Of a stretch of DNA of 64,000 nucleotides, positions 14,715-23,630 are shown one piece after another; the stretch's first letter is position 1, and every line of letters starts with the position of its first letter. A model generated the notes under the pieces. The model worked only from the letters and a program-made list of their open reading frames with translations, had not been told where the DNA came from and searched no databases. The position numbers were made by a program, and so were the translations under genes. Location of the stretch: IMG/VR virus record IMGVR_UViG_3300030109_006363, positions 1-64,000 of that record; one strand, written 5' to 3'. The DNA is from a virus.

Positions 14715-17700
14715 AATCCTAAAGTATTACACTCTTCATCTTCACATAGATTTATTTTTTCCCTAGCAGTAGTTTGAACAGGCTCTAAAGTCTCAGGTTC
14801 GTCTTCATCTTCTTCTAAATCTAAAGGAAGTGGAACAGCCAACGTTACATTTGTATCGAAGTTAACGTTACTTAAGAACGGAGGCTGCAACCCTAAAACA
14901 GGAGCTGGGAAAAGCAGTATTTCATCTTCAGGAATAACCTCTATTACTTCTGGACCCGGATTATCCGGGTCCTCTTGAGGAGGAATTCCTATACGTACAA
15001 CAGGCCTTTTACCGCAATTAGCTGGTGTAAAAGGTATAATAGGTATAAAAGGTATATCAGGTATATTAGGTATGTATGTAGGTGGTGGATCAAACGGTTC
15101 ATCTACTGTTGTCGTAGTAGGGTCAAACGGTATACAACAACCACCGTCATCAGGTATACAAGTACCGCCTTCTGGTACACAAACACCACCGCCGGTAATA
15201 CCTGATAAATCGCATGTACGACGTCTACCACCTGAGTCAGTTGTACCACTATCATCAGTTGTACTACTATCATCAGTGGTACCACTATCATCAGTTGTAG
15301 TACTATCATCAGTTGTACTACTATCATCAGTTGTAGTACTATCATCAGTTGTACTACTATCTTCAGATTCATAATCGTCTACTATATCGATATGTACATA
15401 TATTGTTCCTGCATTATAGCCTTGAGAAATTACAGCATCTACTACTATATTATCTAAAGTATTACCACCTACCAAATTACCCCTTGTCCCTATAATATCT
15501 ACTCTAGCGTTTTCAAATCTTATTGATTCTACACCATCTAGTTTAGTAAGAACAAACGTAAATCTATTTACGTCTTGTGTTATAGTAAACACACCCTTAC
15601 TTTTTAATGGCTTAAAGCCACCTTCGCCAACTATAGTAAGATCTAAATCTCCTTCATTAACTACTGTTAATGTATAAGTTTCCTTAGTGTCTTCTTTAGA
15701 GCCTAAACGGTCAGATAGTTTGGGATCATTTTCTGTAACAGGACCTGTAGATGGTGTCGTAGACGTAGTTCCTGTTTTACCATCTGATGTTTCAGTAGTA
15801 GTGGTTGTACTACCATCAGGCTTTTCTGTAGTAGTTTCAGTAGTAGTAGTTTCAGTAGTTGTGGTTTCAGTTTTACCATCTGATGTTTCAGTAGTAGTTT
15901 TAGTTTCAACAGTAGTTTCTGTAACAGTCTCTGTACTACCATCTGATGTTTCAGTAGTAGTAGTTGTTGAATCTCCTGGGGTTTCTTCTACAGTTAATTT
16001 AGTACCACTAGGTGTTTCTGTAACAGTTTCAGTAGTACCATCTGTTTTTTCTGTACTAGTTTCAGTAGTACCGTCAGTATATTCAGTAGTAGTTACAGTG
16101 CCTTCATCCGTAGTTTCGGTAGTTGTTGTTTCTACAGTTGTGGTAAACTCTCTTCTTTCTTCCTCTTCTAAGTTATAATCGATACTAGTTAATGTATAAT
16201 TAGTAGGAGTATCAAGAAATTGTAAATCAATATCTGAAATTAATTTATTTATAACCTCAGTATTTCTACCACCAACTAACGGAGCACTTTGTGTTGTTCG
16301 AGTTATACCTATTAAAACCGCTTCATCATTTATTACTGTAAGTATAGGACTACCGCTATCATTTGTTTGAAATCTGGTATTAAATCCTTGGTCTACAAAA
16401 CTCTGTATACCGTTACCAAAATTAATTAAATCCGGATAATAATCATCACCTGCGGCATCAGTACTTAAAGTAATCTTGGTTAATTGAAATATACCTGAAT
16501 TTTCTTTTTGATTTGTAGCCCATATTAACGCACCTATGTCACGCGCTTCAAATCTAGGTCGTCGGTCAGGAACCCCTGGGACAAATACTCCATCAGAGGT
16601 AACCGATGCTAGGCTCAGCCATCCAAGCGTGGATGTCACCACCTCCAGCTCATCACTAGGAATATTATTTATAATATCACTAGGCATTACACGTATAAAG
16701 CCTATACTACTAGGTAAGTCGCTATCTAATACAGCTATACTTAAATCAGGTTGAGCTGTGGAACCCCGGCGCACCGGCATCGACTTATGACCTACAACCG
16801 TACGTTTAACTTCATTATTATCTTCATCATAAAACCCTAACTCATCACCTATTACTGGATTAGCAAAGCCAGCATGTTCTGATAATAATATATGCCTTGG
16901 TGTAATAGCTACCCCGTGAGTAAATCTTGCTCTTCTTCTTTCCTCAGAATTATTAAATGCACTGATAGCAGTAATATTTTTTAAACCATACCCCCAGAAA
17001 TCTGTATTTCTTTCAAGTTGTGGGTTAGATCTGTTAGCATTTATTTTACGTTCGTAATCATAATATAAGCTTTTAGTACTAGTACTTGAAGTTTTTCCTG
17101 CTAATCTATTTAAAATACCAATAGTACTAGCATTAAGCAAAGGCTGTAACAAATTTTCAGTAGGAGTTTCTTCAACTTGCTCTGTCTCTGAATCTGTATC
17201 TGTAGCATTGAATACTTCAAAATCAGAAACATTGTCTAGTGGCTCTACTAAGTCGCTCTCCTGTGGAACAACAGTGCTTATATCTAATTCTTGGACACTA
17301 CCTTCTACACTACCTACTATAGCATCAATAACTTGGTTTGTAGGGTCAATACCCAAGTATTCCTCTTCTGTAGTTGCAGTTGATTCGATAGGTTGTTCTG
17401 GTTCTTCTTCAAAAGAAGGTTCATCTTCTTCATCTACTATACTTGGAGGTGTTACTTCTTCTTCGACTAAAAAACTGCCATAATCTACTGCAGGGGTAGG
17501 CTGTTTATCGTGGATAGTCTTTTCGTGAGTGGCTTCAGTAGATTCTGTATCTGGTAACTCTTGATCAGGTCTTACTGGTATAGATATTGTAGTAATTAAT
17601 GGAGCGCCTACTTGATTAGCATACTGAATTTGTACTGAAGCATCCATACTACCGTCTTCAGGATCTGCGATTAAAGTTACATAATCTTCAATAGCTATAA

Positions 17701-17971
17701 AATGAGAATCAAATGAAGGATCATAGTAAGTAGCAGCTCTTCCAGTTTTTAAAGTTGAAGGATCACCAAATTCATCTCTTTCACCATTTTCATCATAAAC
17801 GTAATATTCTATATCAATATTTTCACCTTCAATCTCCCTATCTATTTCAAATCCCCTTAAATAAATTTCCCCCGTTACACCATCATAATTACCTACAGCA
17901 TTAAGATATACTGGTTCAACTATATCATAATCGCTTACATCTGGAATTACCTGTATTTGAGAAAGTTGCAT
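14711..17971 (-). CDS. Virion protein with trypsin-like protease domain and Thr-rich repeats
   Basis: A 1086-residue protein in the tail gene cluster. The N-terminal part (1-150) looks beta-rich, followed by an acidic linker. Residues about 320-590 resemble a chymotrypsin-fold protease: ITPRHILLSEHAG (catalytic His about 366), PDLSIAVLDSDLP (Asp about 409) and TNDSGSPIL (Ser about 539, compare GDSGGP). A Thr/Glu-rich repeat region follows (about 608-735), then a beta domain, a Thr/Ser/Asp repeat (about 870-911), a Cys- and Pro-rich segment, and the C-terminus NLCEDEECNTLGF. That tail is almost repeated at the end of the 401-residue protein at 41871. There is no signal peptide. The protease call rests on motif order and spacing. 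Confidence 0.65.
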   Translation of the reverse strand: MQLSQIQVIPDVSDYDIVEPVYLNAVGNYDGVTGEIYLRGFEIDREIEGENIDIEYYVYDENGERDEFGDPSTLKTGRAATYYDPSFDSHFIAIEDYVTLIADPEDGSMDASVQIQYANQVGAPLITTISIPVRPDQELPDTESTEATHEKTIHDKQPTPAVDYGSFLVEEEVTPPSIVDEEDEPSFEEEPEQPIESTATTEEEYLGIDPTNQVIDAIVGSVEGSVQELDISTVVPQESDLVEPLDNVSDFEVFNATDTDSETEQVEETPTENLLQPLLNASTIGILNRLAGKTSSTSTKSLYYDYERKINANRSNPQLERNTDFWGYGLKNITAISAFNNSEERRRARFTHGVAITPRHILLSEHAGFANPVIGDELGFYDEDNNEVKRTVVGHKSMPVRRGSTAQPDLSIAVLDSDLPSSIGFIRVMPSDIINNIPSDELEVVTSTLGWLSLASVTSDGVFVPGVPDRRPRFEARDIGALIWATNQKENSGIFQLTKITLSTDAAGDDYYPDLINFGNGIQSFVDQGFNTRFQTNDSGSPILTVINDEAVLIGITRTTQSAPLVGGRNTEVINKLISDIDLQFLDTPTNYTLTSIDYNLEEEERREFTTTVETTTTETTDEGTVTTTEYTDGTTETSTEKTDGTTETVTETPSGTKLTVEETPGDSTTTTTETSDGSTETVTETTVETKTTTETSDGKTETTTTETTTTETTTEKPDGSTTTTTETSDGKTGTTSTTPSTGPVTENDPKLSDRLGSKEDTKETYTLTVVNEGDLDLTIVGEGGFKPLKSKGVFTITQDVNRFTFVLTKLDGVESIRFENARVDIIGTRGNLVGGNTLDNIVVDAVISQGYNAGTIYVHIDIVDDYESEDSSTTDDSTTTDDSSTTDDSTTTDDSGTTDDSSTTDDSGTTDSGGRRRTCDLSGITGGGVCVPEGGTCIPDDGGCCIPFDPTTTTVDEPFDPPPTYIPNIPDIPFIPIIPFTPANCGKRPVVRIGIPPQEDPDNPGPEVIEVIPEDEILLFPAPVLGLQPPFLSNVNFDTNVTLAVPLPLDLEEDEDEPETLEPVQTTAREKINLCEDEECNTLGF
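15238..15362 (-). repeat. In-gene tandem repeat encoding Thr-Thr-Asp-Asp-Ser units
   Basis: About seven copies of an 18-base unit (sense strand roughly GATGATAGTAGTACAACT) encode TTDDSS-type units in the protease virion protein. Such repeats can change copy number by slippage. Confidence 0.8.
15770..16140 (-). repeat. In-gene degenerate repeat encoding Thr/Glu-rich stalk
   Basis: Degenerate repeats built from ACT/ACA (Thr) and GAA (Glu) codons encode TTTETSDGKTETTT-like sequence. It probably forms an extended linker between the protease domain and the C-terminal domains. Confidence 0.75.
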
Positions 17972-18831
17972 TATACATCTATGTTTGTGACAGTCGCAAA
18001 GGCTTCATTTGAATTTACCGATAGTGATGGTGTAGTTACTGTCTCTGTTAATACCTCTTCTCCTTCAAATCCTTCTACATTAAAATTACGTAAGAAAAAG
18101 TTCTTTGCTGATAATCCAGTATTAGTAGTTGATACAGGTGTAGTGAATGAAAATCCGCAATAGATATTATCTAAATTATCAAAATTAGTTAATCTTGGCT
18201 CTAAATTTATAGTAGTTAATAGAGTATAATTAGTGGTGTTGTCTTCTCTAAAATCAATATGTATCTTTTGACCTAAATTGACATATCTAAATCTTAAAGC
18301 TCTAAAGCTGTTAGTAGATAATGTACTAAAAACATTTGAAATAGTTGATAGGGGTGAATTAGCTCTTATATTATGGAGAACGTCTCTAACCACTAGTGAT
18401 TCTCTGTTAATTAAATGCGGGCCCACGCCGGGTCTATCATCTCTACCAGATAAAGCATACATACCCGTAGAATCAAAAGCTACTTTTACTAAACTACCAC
18501 TTAAAATGCCCCCTTCTAGAAGAATAGTAGAGTCATCTTCAGTTTTTAAAACTAACGGTGATTCAGTTAATAAAGCGTGGGCAGATAAAATAAATTCTGG
18601 ATCTTGGTCGCCTATATACTGCCCAGGGAGAGAGGATAAAGGAGCTTGAAGATTAGTAATAAAAGTACTAAATCCCAATTCATAGTTTACTGGATCAGGT
18701 ATATTACTAGATGGTAAGCTATATTCAAACGACCATGTAATATCATAATTAGAGTTAAACTTCTTACTTTGTTCTACAAAAGTAAAATATCTCGCATCTG
18801 CCGGAAGTTTTATGTCACTAGGAAAGCCCAT
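17971..18831 (-). CDS. Hypothetical beta-rich virion protein, lectin-like
   Basis: A 286-residue protein just upstream of the protease gene, with stop and start overlapping by one base. The sequence is strand-rich (DITWSFEYSLPSS, QKIHIDFREDN, NYTLLTTINLEP, GFSFTTPVS, KNFFLRNFNVEGFEG). This is the alternation seen in concanavalin/LamG-like sugar-binding folds, in which a last strand describes a ligand-binding face. No catalytic residues are visible. It starts 6 bases after an ATTAAATA late promoter. A tail-tip or baseplate position is likely from context; the lectin resemblance is tentative. Confidence 0.45.
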   Translation of the reverse strand: MGFPSDIKLPADARYFTFVEQSKKFNSNYDITWSFEYSLPSSNIPDPVNYELGFSTFITNLQAPLSSLPGQYIGDQDPEFILSAHALLTESPLVLKTEDDSTILLEGGILSGSLVKVAFDSTGMYALSGRDDRPGVGPHLINRESLVVRDVLHNIRANSPLSTISNVFSTLSTNSFRALRFRYVNLGQKIHIDFREDNTTNYTLLTTINLEPRLTNFDNLDNIYCGFSFTTPVSTTNTGLSAKNFFLRNFNVEGFEGEEVLTETVTTPSLSVNSNEAFATVTNIDV

Positions 18832-18837
18832 TAATTA

Positions 18838-18845
18838 TATTTAAT
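18838..18845 (-). promoter_or_regulatory. Late promoter ATTAAATA
   Basis: Lies 6 bases before the ATG at 18831. It probably drives the lectin-like and protease genes. Confidence 0.65.
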
Positions 18846-18848
18846 TAC

Positions 18849-19061
18849 TCAACCTAATATAAAAGTACAGGTATAAGAATTTGTTATATGAAGCTTAGTT
18901 TTAAATACTAAAAAATATCCCATTTTTTGTAATTCTTTTTTTAAAGTATTCATATAATCTTCATGAATATTTACAAGTATACTTTCAGATTCTTCATCAA
19001 AAAGAACGTAATCAGAAAATTCTTCACATAAAGAACTACCTTTCCATACACTTGCTTCCAT
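18849..19061 (-). CDS. Hypothetical small protein
   Basis: A 70-residue protein with an acidic middle (EEFSDYVLFDEESESILV), a helix (NTLKKELQKMGYFLVF) and a short beta C-terminus (YTCTFILG). It has its own late promoter, AATAAATA, 5 bases before the ATG, which supports it as a real gene. No family is recognised. Confidence 0.5.
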   Translation of the reverse strand: MEASVWKGSSLCEEFSDYVLFDEESESILVNIHEDYMNTLKKELQKMGYFLVFKTKLHITNSYTCTFILG

Positions 19062-19066
19062 ACAAG

Positions 19067-19074
19067 TATTTATT
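19067..19074 (-). promoter_or_regulatory. Late promoter AATAAATA
   Basis: Lies 5 bases before the ATG at 19061 and overlaps the stop codon of the small upstream gene. Confidence 0.6.
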
Positions 19075-19234
19075 CATCAAAAGCATTAATAATTTTTTCT
19101 ATTTTTTCAATTAATATACTATTGTTAGCGAATAAATTTGAATCACTAAATTTAAATCTTGTATTGTTAGATAAAATTTCTTTTAAAATTTTAAAATCTT
19201 CGTAGTCTAAACCTTCTACTATAATTTCTTCCAT
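19070..19234 (-). CDS. Hypothetical 54-residue protein
   Basis: A short open frame filling the gap between the small gene at 18849-19061 and the adhesin at 19267. It reads MEEIIVEGLDYEDFKILK at the start and EKIEKIINAFDE at the end, with charge and helix pattern like a real small protein. No TAAATA octamer lies before its ATG, and no ribosome binding site is evident. It could be translated from upstream readthrough. Confidence is modest because of its length. Confidence 0.4.
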   Translation of the reverse strand: MEEIIVEGLDYEDFKILKEILSNNTRFKFSDSNLFANNSILIEKIEKIINAFDE

Positions 19235-19266
19235 AATTTAGTTATATGAAAAAAAAGTAAAAGCAA

Positions 19267-20943
19267 CTATGACCATTCAAGTATAACTACCCCGTTACTC
19301 GGAGGAGGTCCAAACGCTCCTATACCATGTCCATGGGCTCCTTGACCACCACCCGGAGCCGGGGCATTACCAAAGAAAGAAGAACCTCCAACTGATTCTT
19401 CGCTGCCATCATCATTAGTATCCATTTTACCAGATCCTCCCTTAATTACGTAGCCGTTTAAAATAAATGCGTTAGAAGTATCAACAGTGCCATCAGCTAC
19501 TGTATGATCCTGATAAGGCGGACTCTCAACATTGCCTTCATATATACCACCATTTGCTTGTACTAATAAAGTACCATCTTCAGTAAAGATTTTTGAAGGT
19601 CTACCATTTTGTGGAGCCTCTGCTGATGTAAATCCGGTTCCTACTTGAATTTTAAATATAGTACCTGACTTAGCAGAGAGATTACCAATTACAGTAGCAC
19701 TAGCACCGCCTGCGGAATCACCACCTTTAGCACCTGTTCCTGTTACCGTGTACTTAATAAAATTAATACCATCTGGTACAGTGAAGTCAGTAGTACCGGC
19801 TGTATCAAAAATAACCATACCCGGCGCCGGTCTTTCAATTACTAAATTACCACTTAGAGGGTTAAATTCAACCCCTGTTTTATCTACACCACCTGTACCA
19901 GCAGGATTAAACATTGTAGCTGATAAATTATGTTTTATAGTGAAGGTAGGCGACGTAACACCACCTATAGCTTTTATAATAAAGTTTGTACCAGCAGCAG
20001 AAAGACTTGGAGTCGCTCCATGAAAAGCTGTTGTAATTGGGTATACAGTACTTCCTGCAGGTACCCCGCTAGGCTCGCCATATAAAGCTTTTGATAGTAA
20101 ATTAGGTACTCTAAAATGATCTGCTGTTGTTCCGGCTATATTATAATCAGTACCAATAGTTGCTGATAAATCTGGGTAAGAAGTACTTGAATATTCTGCT
20201 CCATCGCATTCTAACCAACCATAAGGAATTCCATTACTAGCTGAAGCAAAAGGTACTATAGTACCTACTGGTAAAACGCTTGCTGTAGTAGGCGCCACGC
20301 CTGTAGTTATAACGCTTGGAACAGCCCAATTCAAATTACCTGAAGCATCAGAGTTTAAAAATGTATTACTAGTCGGACTTACTCCAGGAAAGTTATAATC
20401 GATTGAATTTATCTTTAGCTTTGATGGGAGCTGTAAAAAGCTATTAGTATCTACTGTATTTCTTAAAATGTTATCAACTTTTATAGTTGAGCTTAAGCTT
20501 ATTTTTTCTGAACTTATTTCTAAAGAATTATTTAAACAATCGGGTGAAAAATTACCTGATGAAAGAACACCTACTGTAATCTTATTATCGGAGCCTATAA
20601 GTATAGTACCATCACCAGCGCTTAATAAATTAGATACAGTAAGCCAGTCAGTATCTACAGCTCCATTACCATTTTGAAGTACTTTAAGAGTATTAGTATC
20701 AGTCTCAAAGACATAATCTCCAGTTACACATGGTGCTAAAGATGTTGCTAATGCAGCTTTGCCTTTATATTTATTGCCTACAACTAAACCGCCTTTATCT
20801 GTTCCGTTACCTATATATAATCTTTCTGAATCAGTAGTGTATCCTAACTCTCCTGCATTTAAGGTAATATTTTTACGGTCAGCGTCTGTACCTCTTCTAA
20901 CAAGAAGCTTAATTAACGTATTTTCTAAGATTTCAATAGACAT
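19267..20943 (-). CDS. Tail adhesin with N-terminal attachment and collar domains
   Basis: A 558-residue tail fibre or baseplate adhesin. The N-terminus LIKLLVRRGTDADRKNITL followed by GELGYTTDSERLYIGNG is a short beta module also found at the start of the next gene; similar modules begin many phage adhesins and attach them to the baseplate. The middle has a phage collar domain (GTIVPFAS, NGIPYGWLECDGAEYS, YPDLSATIG, FRVPNLL). The C-terminal part is glycine-rich (GSGKMDTNDDGS, APAPGGGQGAHGHG) and ends GVVILEWS, a likely receptor-binding tip. The octamer AATAAATA overlaps the ATG, so the leaderless rule seen elsewhere does not fit this start. Confidence 0.75.
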   Translation of the reverse strand: MSIEILENTLIKLLVRRGTDADRKNITLNAGELGYTTDSERLYIGNGTDKGGLVVGNKYKGKAALATSLAPCVTGDYVFETDTNTLKVLQNGNGAVDTDWLTVSNLLSAGDGTILIGSDNKITVGVLSSGNFSPDCLNNSLEISSEKISLSSTIKVDNILRNTVDTNSFLQLPSKLKINSIDYNFPGVSPTSNTFLNSDASGNLNWAVPSVITTGVAPTTASVLPVGTIVPFASASNGIPYGWLECDGAEYSSTSYPDLSATIGTDYNIAGTTADHFRVPNLLSKALYGEPSGVPAGSTVYPITTAFHGATPSLSAAGTNFIIKAIGGVTSPTFTIKHNLSATMFNPAGTGGVDKTGVEFNPLSGNLVIERPAPGMVIFDTAGTTDFTVPDGINFIKYTVTGTGAKGGDSAGGASATVIGNLSAKSGTIFKIQVGTGFTSAEAPQNGRPSKIFTEDGTLLVQANGGIYEGNVESPPYQDHTVADGTVDTSNAFILNGYVIKGGSGKMDTNDDGSEESVGGSSFFGNAPAPGGGQGAHGHGIGAFGPPPSNGVVILEWS

Positions 20944-20950
20944 ATTTATT
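20943..20950 (-). promoter_or_regulatory. Late-promoter-like AATAAATA overlapping a start codon
   Basis: The last base of the octamer is the A of the ATG at 20943. Initiation at the usual distance would begin inside codon 2 or 3, so this is either not a working promoter or the true start differs. Confidence 0.35.
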
Positions 20951-22457
20951 AGTAGTTAAAAATTGGTATTGCATATTTATCAAATATTCCGTCACTTTCA
21001 CTATTTCTTACTTCACCTGAAAGAGCGAAAGTTATAAATCCAGCTGAACTTAATGATATCTGTTCGCCATTACTGTCGACACCTCTATATACTTGATTAT
21101 TATTTCTCCCTACAGCATTTATAGAAACAGCGTCAGGCGCACCGTTGAATATGTTAGTAAAGGCATCTTCTTTATATTTAATAATAAAGTTAACTCCAAA
21201 CCCACTTAATATAGCACCAGTAGCATTCGTATCCCCATCTAAGAATTTTTGTGATCCGGTAAAATCTCCTGCTATAGGAGCTTCAGCACCAGCACCATAT
21301 AATACTGCTGGCATACCCCCTCCAGTTAAGTTAGGTAAAGTGAATGTATTACCGGTACCGTCGCCATTACCGTAACTAGTACCTATTACACTAAACAAAT
21401 CAGAATATTCGGTTTGACTTAAAGTCCTACCATTAGCTAGTAAAAATCCATTCGGTACTGAATTTGTAAAAGCACGAGCATGCGGTAATATAGTTCCTAC
21501 AGGAATTGAACTGTTTGTACCTTCAGTACCGGATAGAGCTAGTCCTGTAACGACATCAAAAATAGAAGTTGTAATAGTTTTTATTAATCCATTAGTAGTA
21601 GTAATTCTTGGAAATTCAATTGCCGTTGCATCACTTGCAGTTGATCCAGCTGAATTCAACTCACCATCAGTTAAAGTAAAATTACTTACATTTACTGATC
21701 TGATATTTGATTTAAGCTTTCTAGTAATAGGGTCTATCTCTAATCCACTACCAACTAGATTAGTACCACCGGTACCTGCCCAACTTTCAGCAGAAATTTC
21801 AGTATTACCAACGCCTTTAAAGGTTAGATTATGATCAACATCAAATTCGAATTGATCATGATTTATTTTAAGTTTTAATGGGGTATTATTACCACCAACT
21901 AAACCAGATGAAAGAGCAGTAGTTGCTATTTCCCTTTCTGTTATTGAGGCAGCTACAGGTGATATTTTAGAATTAGATAATTCAAAATATGTAGAATTTA
22001 GATTTACTTCTACAACACCACCAGTGCTTGATAATAATCCTGATCCAAAAAACTCAGATTTAAAAAAAGTAGAATCGAATTGACTAGTATTAAGCGTTAA
22101 CTTATTATTTGCGTCAAATTTTACTAATGTGCCATCCGGTACATTTCCTATATATGAATAACCTGATAGTGAGTCATTATAATTAGTAGAAGTTAACATA
22201 TATAAACGGCTATCTGCATAACCTATATCTCCTACTTGTAAGCCAGGTGAACTATCAGGACCTAAGCTAGAATTGTTTGAAAAAGGTCCTATATTTTTAT
22301 TACTTACAGATTGACCTCCAAATGTAGAACCATCACCAACAAACAGCCTTCTAGTATCAAGAGTATAACCAATTTCCCCTTGATCAAGAACTATAGTTTC
22401 ACGTTGCGCGTCTGAACCACGTCTAACTTTTAATTTTACTATGCTTATATTTGCCAT
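20949..22457 (-). CDS. Tail adhesin with attachment and collar domains (paralog)
   Basis: A 502-residue paralog of the preceding protein. I start it at the ATG at 22457 (MANISIVKLKVRRGSDAQRE), not the upstream in-frame ATG at 22493, because this gives the same N-terminal module as its neighbour (VRRGSDAQRE versus VRRGTDADRK) and removes an overlap with the next gene. A collar domain is near the middle (GTILPHARAF, VPNGFLLANGRTLSQTEYSDL, FTLPNLTGGG). The C-terminus is beta-rich and lacks the glycine-rich tip. A CATAAATT motif lies close upstream. It is probably a second or shorter adhesin. Confidence 0.7.
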   Translation of the reverse strand: MANISIVKLKVRRGSDAQRETIVLDQGEIGYTLDTRRLFVGDGSTFGGQSVSNKNIGPFSNNSSLGPDSSPGLQVGDIGYADSRLYMLTSTNYNDSLSGYSYIGNVPDGTLVKFDANNKLTLNTSQFDSTFFKSEFFGSGLLSSTGGVVEVNLNSTYFELSNSKISPVAASITEREIATTALSSGLVGGNNTPLKLKINHDQFEFDVDHNLTFKGVGNTEISAESWAGTGGTNLVGSGLEIDPITRKLKSNIRSVNVSNFTLTDGELNSAGSTASDATAIEFPRITTTNGLIKTITTSIFDVVTGLALSGTEGTNSSIPVGTILPHARAFTNSVPNGFLLANGRTLSQTEYSDLFSVIGTSYGNGDGTGNTFTLPNLTGGGMPAVLYGAGAEAPIAGDFTGSQKFLDGDTNATGAILSGFGVNFIIKYKEDAFTNIFNGAPDAVSINAVGRNNNQVYRGVDSNGEQISLSSAGFITFALSGEVRNSESDGIFDKYAIPIFNY

Positions 22458-22461
22458 AAAT

Positions 22462-23601
22462 TTATGATATTCGTTTCCATACATACACACCATACGATGG
22501 AGGTATGTTATTATGTGCTATATCCCTTCCAACTGATGCTGAAACTCTTGTATTATTTGCACTCTCATCTCTATTTATTACATCAGTAGGTGCTGTAACA
22601 ATAGGTACGTTACTATTTTGTGCTAAAAAATCACCTGCAGTTGCGTCACCTATATCAACTGCACCTAGCTCTAAAGCGTATTCGTAAGGAGTCTTTGTTA
22701 GAGTGACAGGATTTCTATTTACTGTACCTACCTGTACATTCGAATCAGAAACAAATCTCGTCTCCCCGTTCCATATACCTATCATTTCTTTAAATTTATA
22801 ATCTACTGCCCAGTTAGTAATATAGGAACTTCTTACTGCTGCAGAATAATTAGCTGCTGAGCCTCTATCAAAACCAAAATCTAATGCATACAACCACGGG
22901 TAAGCTAATATATTATCTTGAAAAGACGAATCTTTGTAATTTATTAAAAATTGATTTTCATACTCACCAGGAAAAGCATAAATCTTTGCACCTAGGGCTA
23001 GCCTAGCTCTTTGTTGTTCGCCAAATGTAAGAGTTGAATCAGTTGTACCTACTCCTGGTGCTTGAAAGGATAAGTTGGTGCCAGCAGTATTAGGTATTTG
23101 TACGTCAAGAGCGCCTATATTTACATCATGTGTATGAGCCGGAAGATTATTTTGATTTAACGTAGTTAAATATTCCCCAGCAGTATCACCATTACCACCT
23201 CTTAACCCCAAAGCTTCTTCTTCTTCACCACCCGGGCAAAATTCTCTGGTATCACCATTTTTATCTGTAAGAGTACCGGTACCAACTAAGAATCTACCTT
23301 GTGCTACTTGCTCCCAAACAGTACCAGCTATTCTGTTAGTTGGATTATCTTCAGTTAAGGTAAGCTGTATACAGCCTATAGGATAAAAACTATCTAACCA
23401 TTCAAGAGGGGGTCGTGTAGTAAACCCTTGAGGGTATATATAATTACTAATTACAACTCTTTCACCACTTAGAGCTAATCCTGTTGAGTTACCTGCTCCA
23501 TCAAATACTTTGTTAAGATTTGAAGAAAGTTCAGCTCCGCTTAAATGTAAAAGAGAAGTATATAAATCAGATATAAATTGATTTTCTAAACTTTCAGGCA
23601 T
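22462..23601 (-). CDS. Baseplate/tail fibre protein with gp10 C-terminal-like domain
   Basis: A 379-residue protein. The N-terminal part contains SDLYTSLLHLSGAELSSNLNKVFDG, shared with the next gene. The central part has LDSFYPIGCIQLTL, NRIAGTVWEQVAQGRFLVGTG and LPAHTHDVN, the pattern of the T4 gp10 C-terminal (collar-like) domain. It ends NNIPPSYGVYVWKRIS, again shared with the neighbour. The AHTH motif binds metal in related trimers. It starts 5 bases after AATAAATA. It is most likely a trimeric baseplate-attached protein that carries or holds an adhesin. Confidence 0.7.
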   Translation of the reverse strand: MPESLENQFISDLYTSLLHLSGAELSSNLNKVFDGAGNSTGLALSGERVVISNYIYPQGFTTRPPLEWLDSFYPIGCIQLTLTEDNPTNRIAGTVWEQVAQGRFLVGTGTLTDKNGDTREFCPGGEEEEALGLRGGNGDTAGEYLTTLNQNNLPAHTHDVNIGALDVQIPNTAGTNLSFQAPGVGTTDSTLTFGEQQRARLALGAKIYAFPGEYENQFLINYKDSSFQDNILAYPWLYALDFGFDRGSAANYSAAVRSSYITNWAVDYKFKEMIGIWNGETRFVSDSNVQVGTVNRNPVTLTKTPYEYALELGAVDIGDATAGDFLAQNSNVPIVTAPTDVINRDESANNTRVSASVGRDIAHNNIPPSYGVYVWKRIS

Positions 23602-23606
23602 ACCAT

Positions 23607-23614
23607 TATTTATT
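23607..23614 (-). promoter_or_regulatory. Late promoter AATAAATA
   Basis: Lies 5 bases before the ATG at 23601. Confidence 0.65.
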
Positions 23615-23630
23615 CGTTAAACATTAAATA

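Noticed and set aside
15238-15362. Regular spaced repeats that might be a CRISPR array
   Set aside because: The repeats are tandem, have no unique spacers and are in frame with a long coding sequence.
15072-15374. Open frames on either strand across the Thr/Ser repeat region
   Set aside because: Low-complexity frames (Val/Ser or Val/Met/Leu runs) are shadows of the 18-bp repeat in the protease virion gene.
22458-22493. Upstream ATG at 22493 for the second adhesin
   Set aside because: The extra 12 residues have no counterpart in the paralog and overlap the neighbouring gene; the ATG at 22457 gives the conserved N-terminus.
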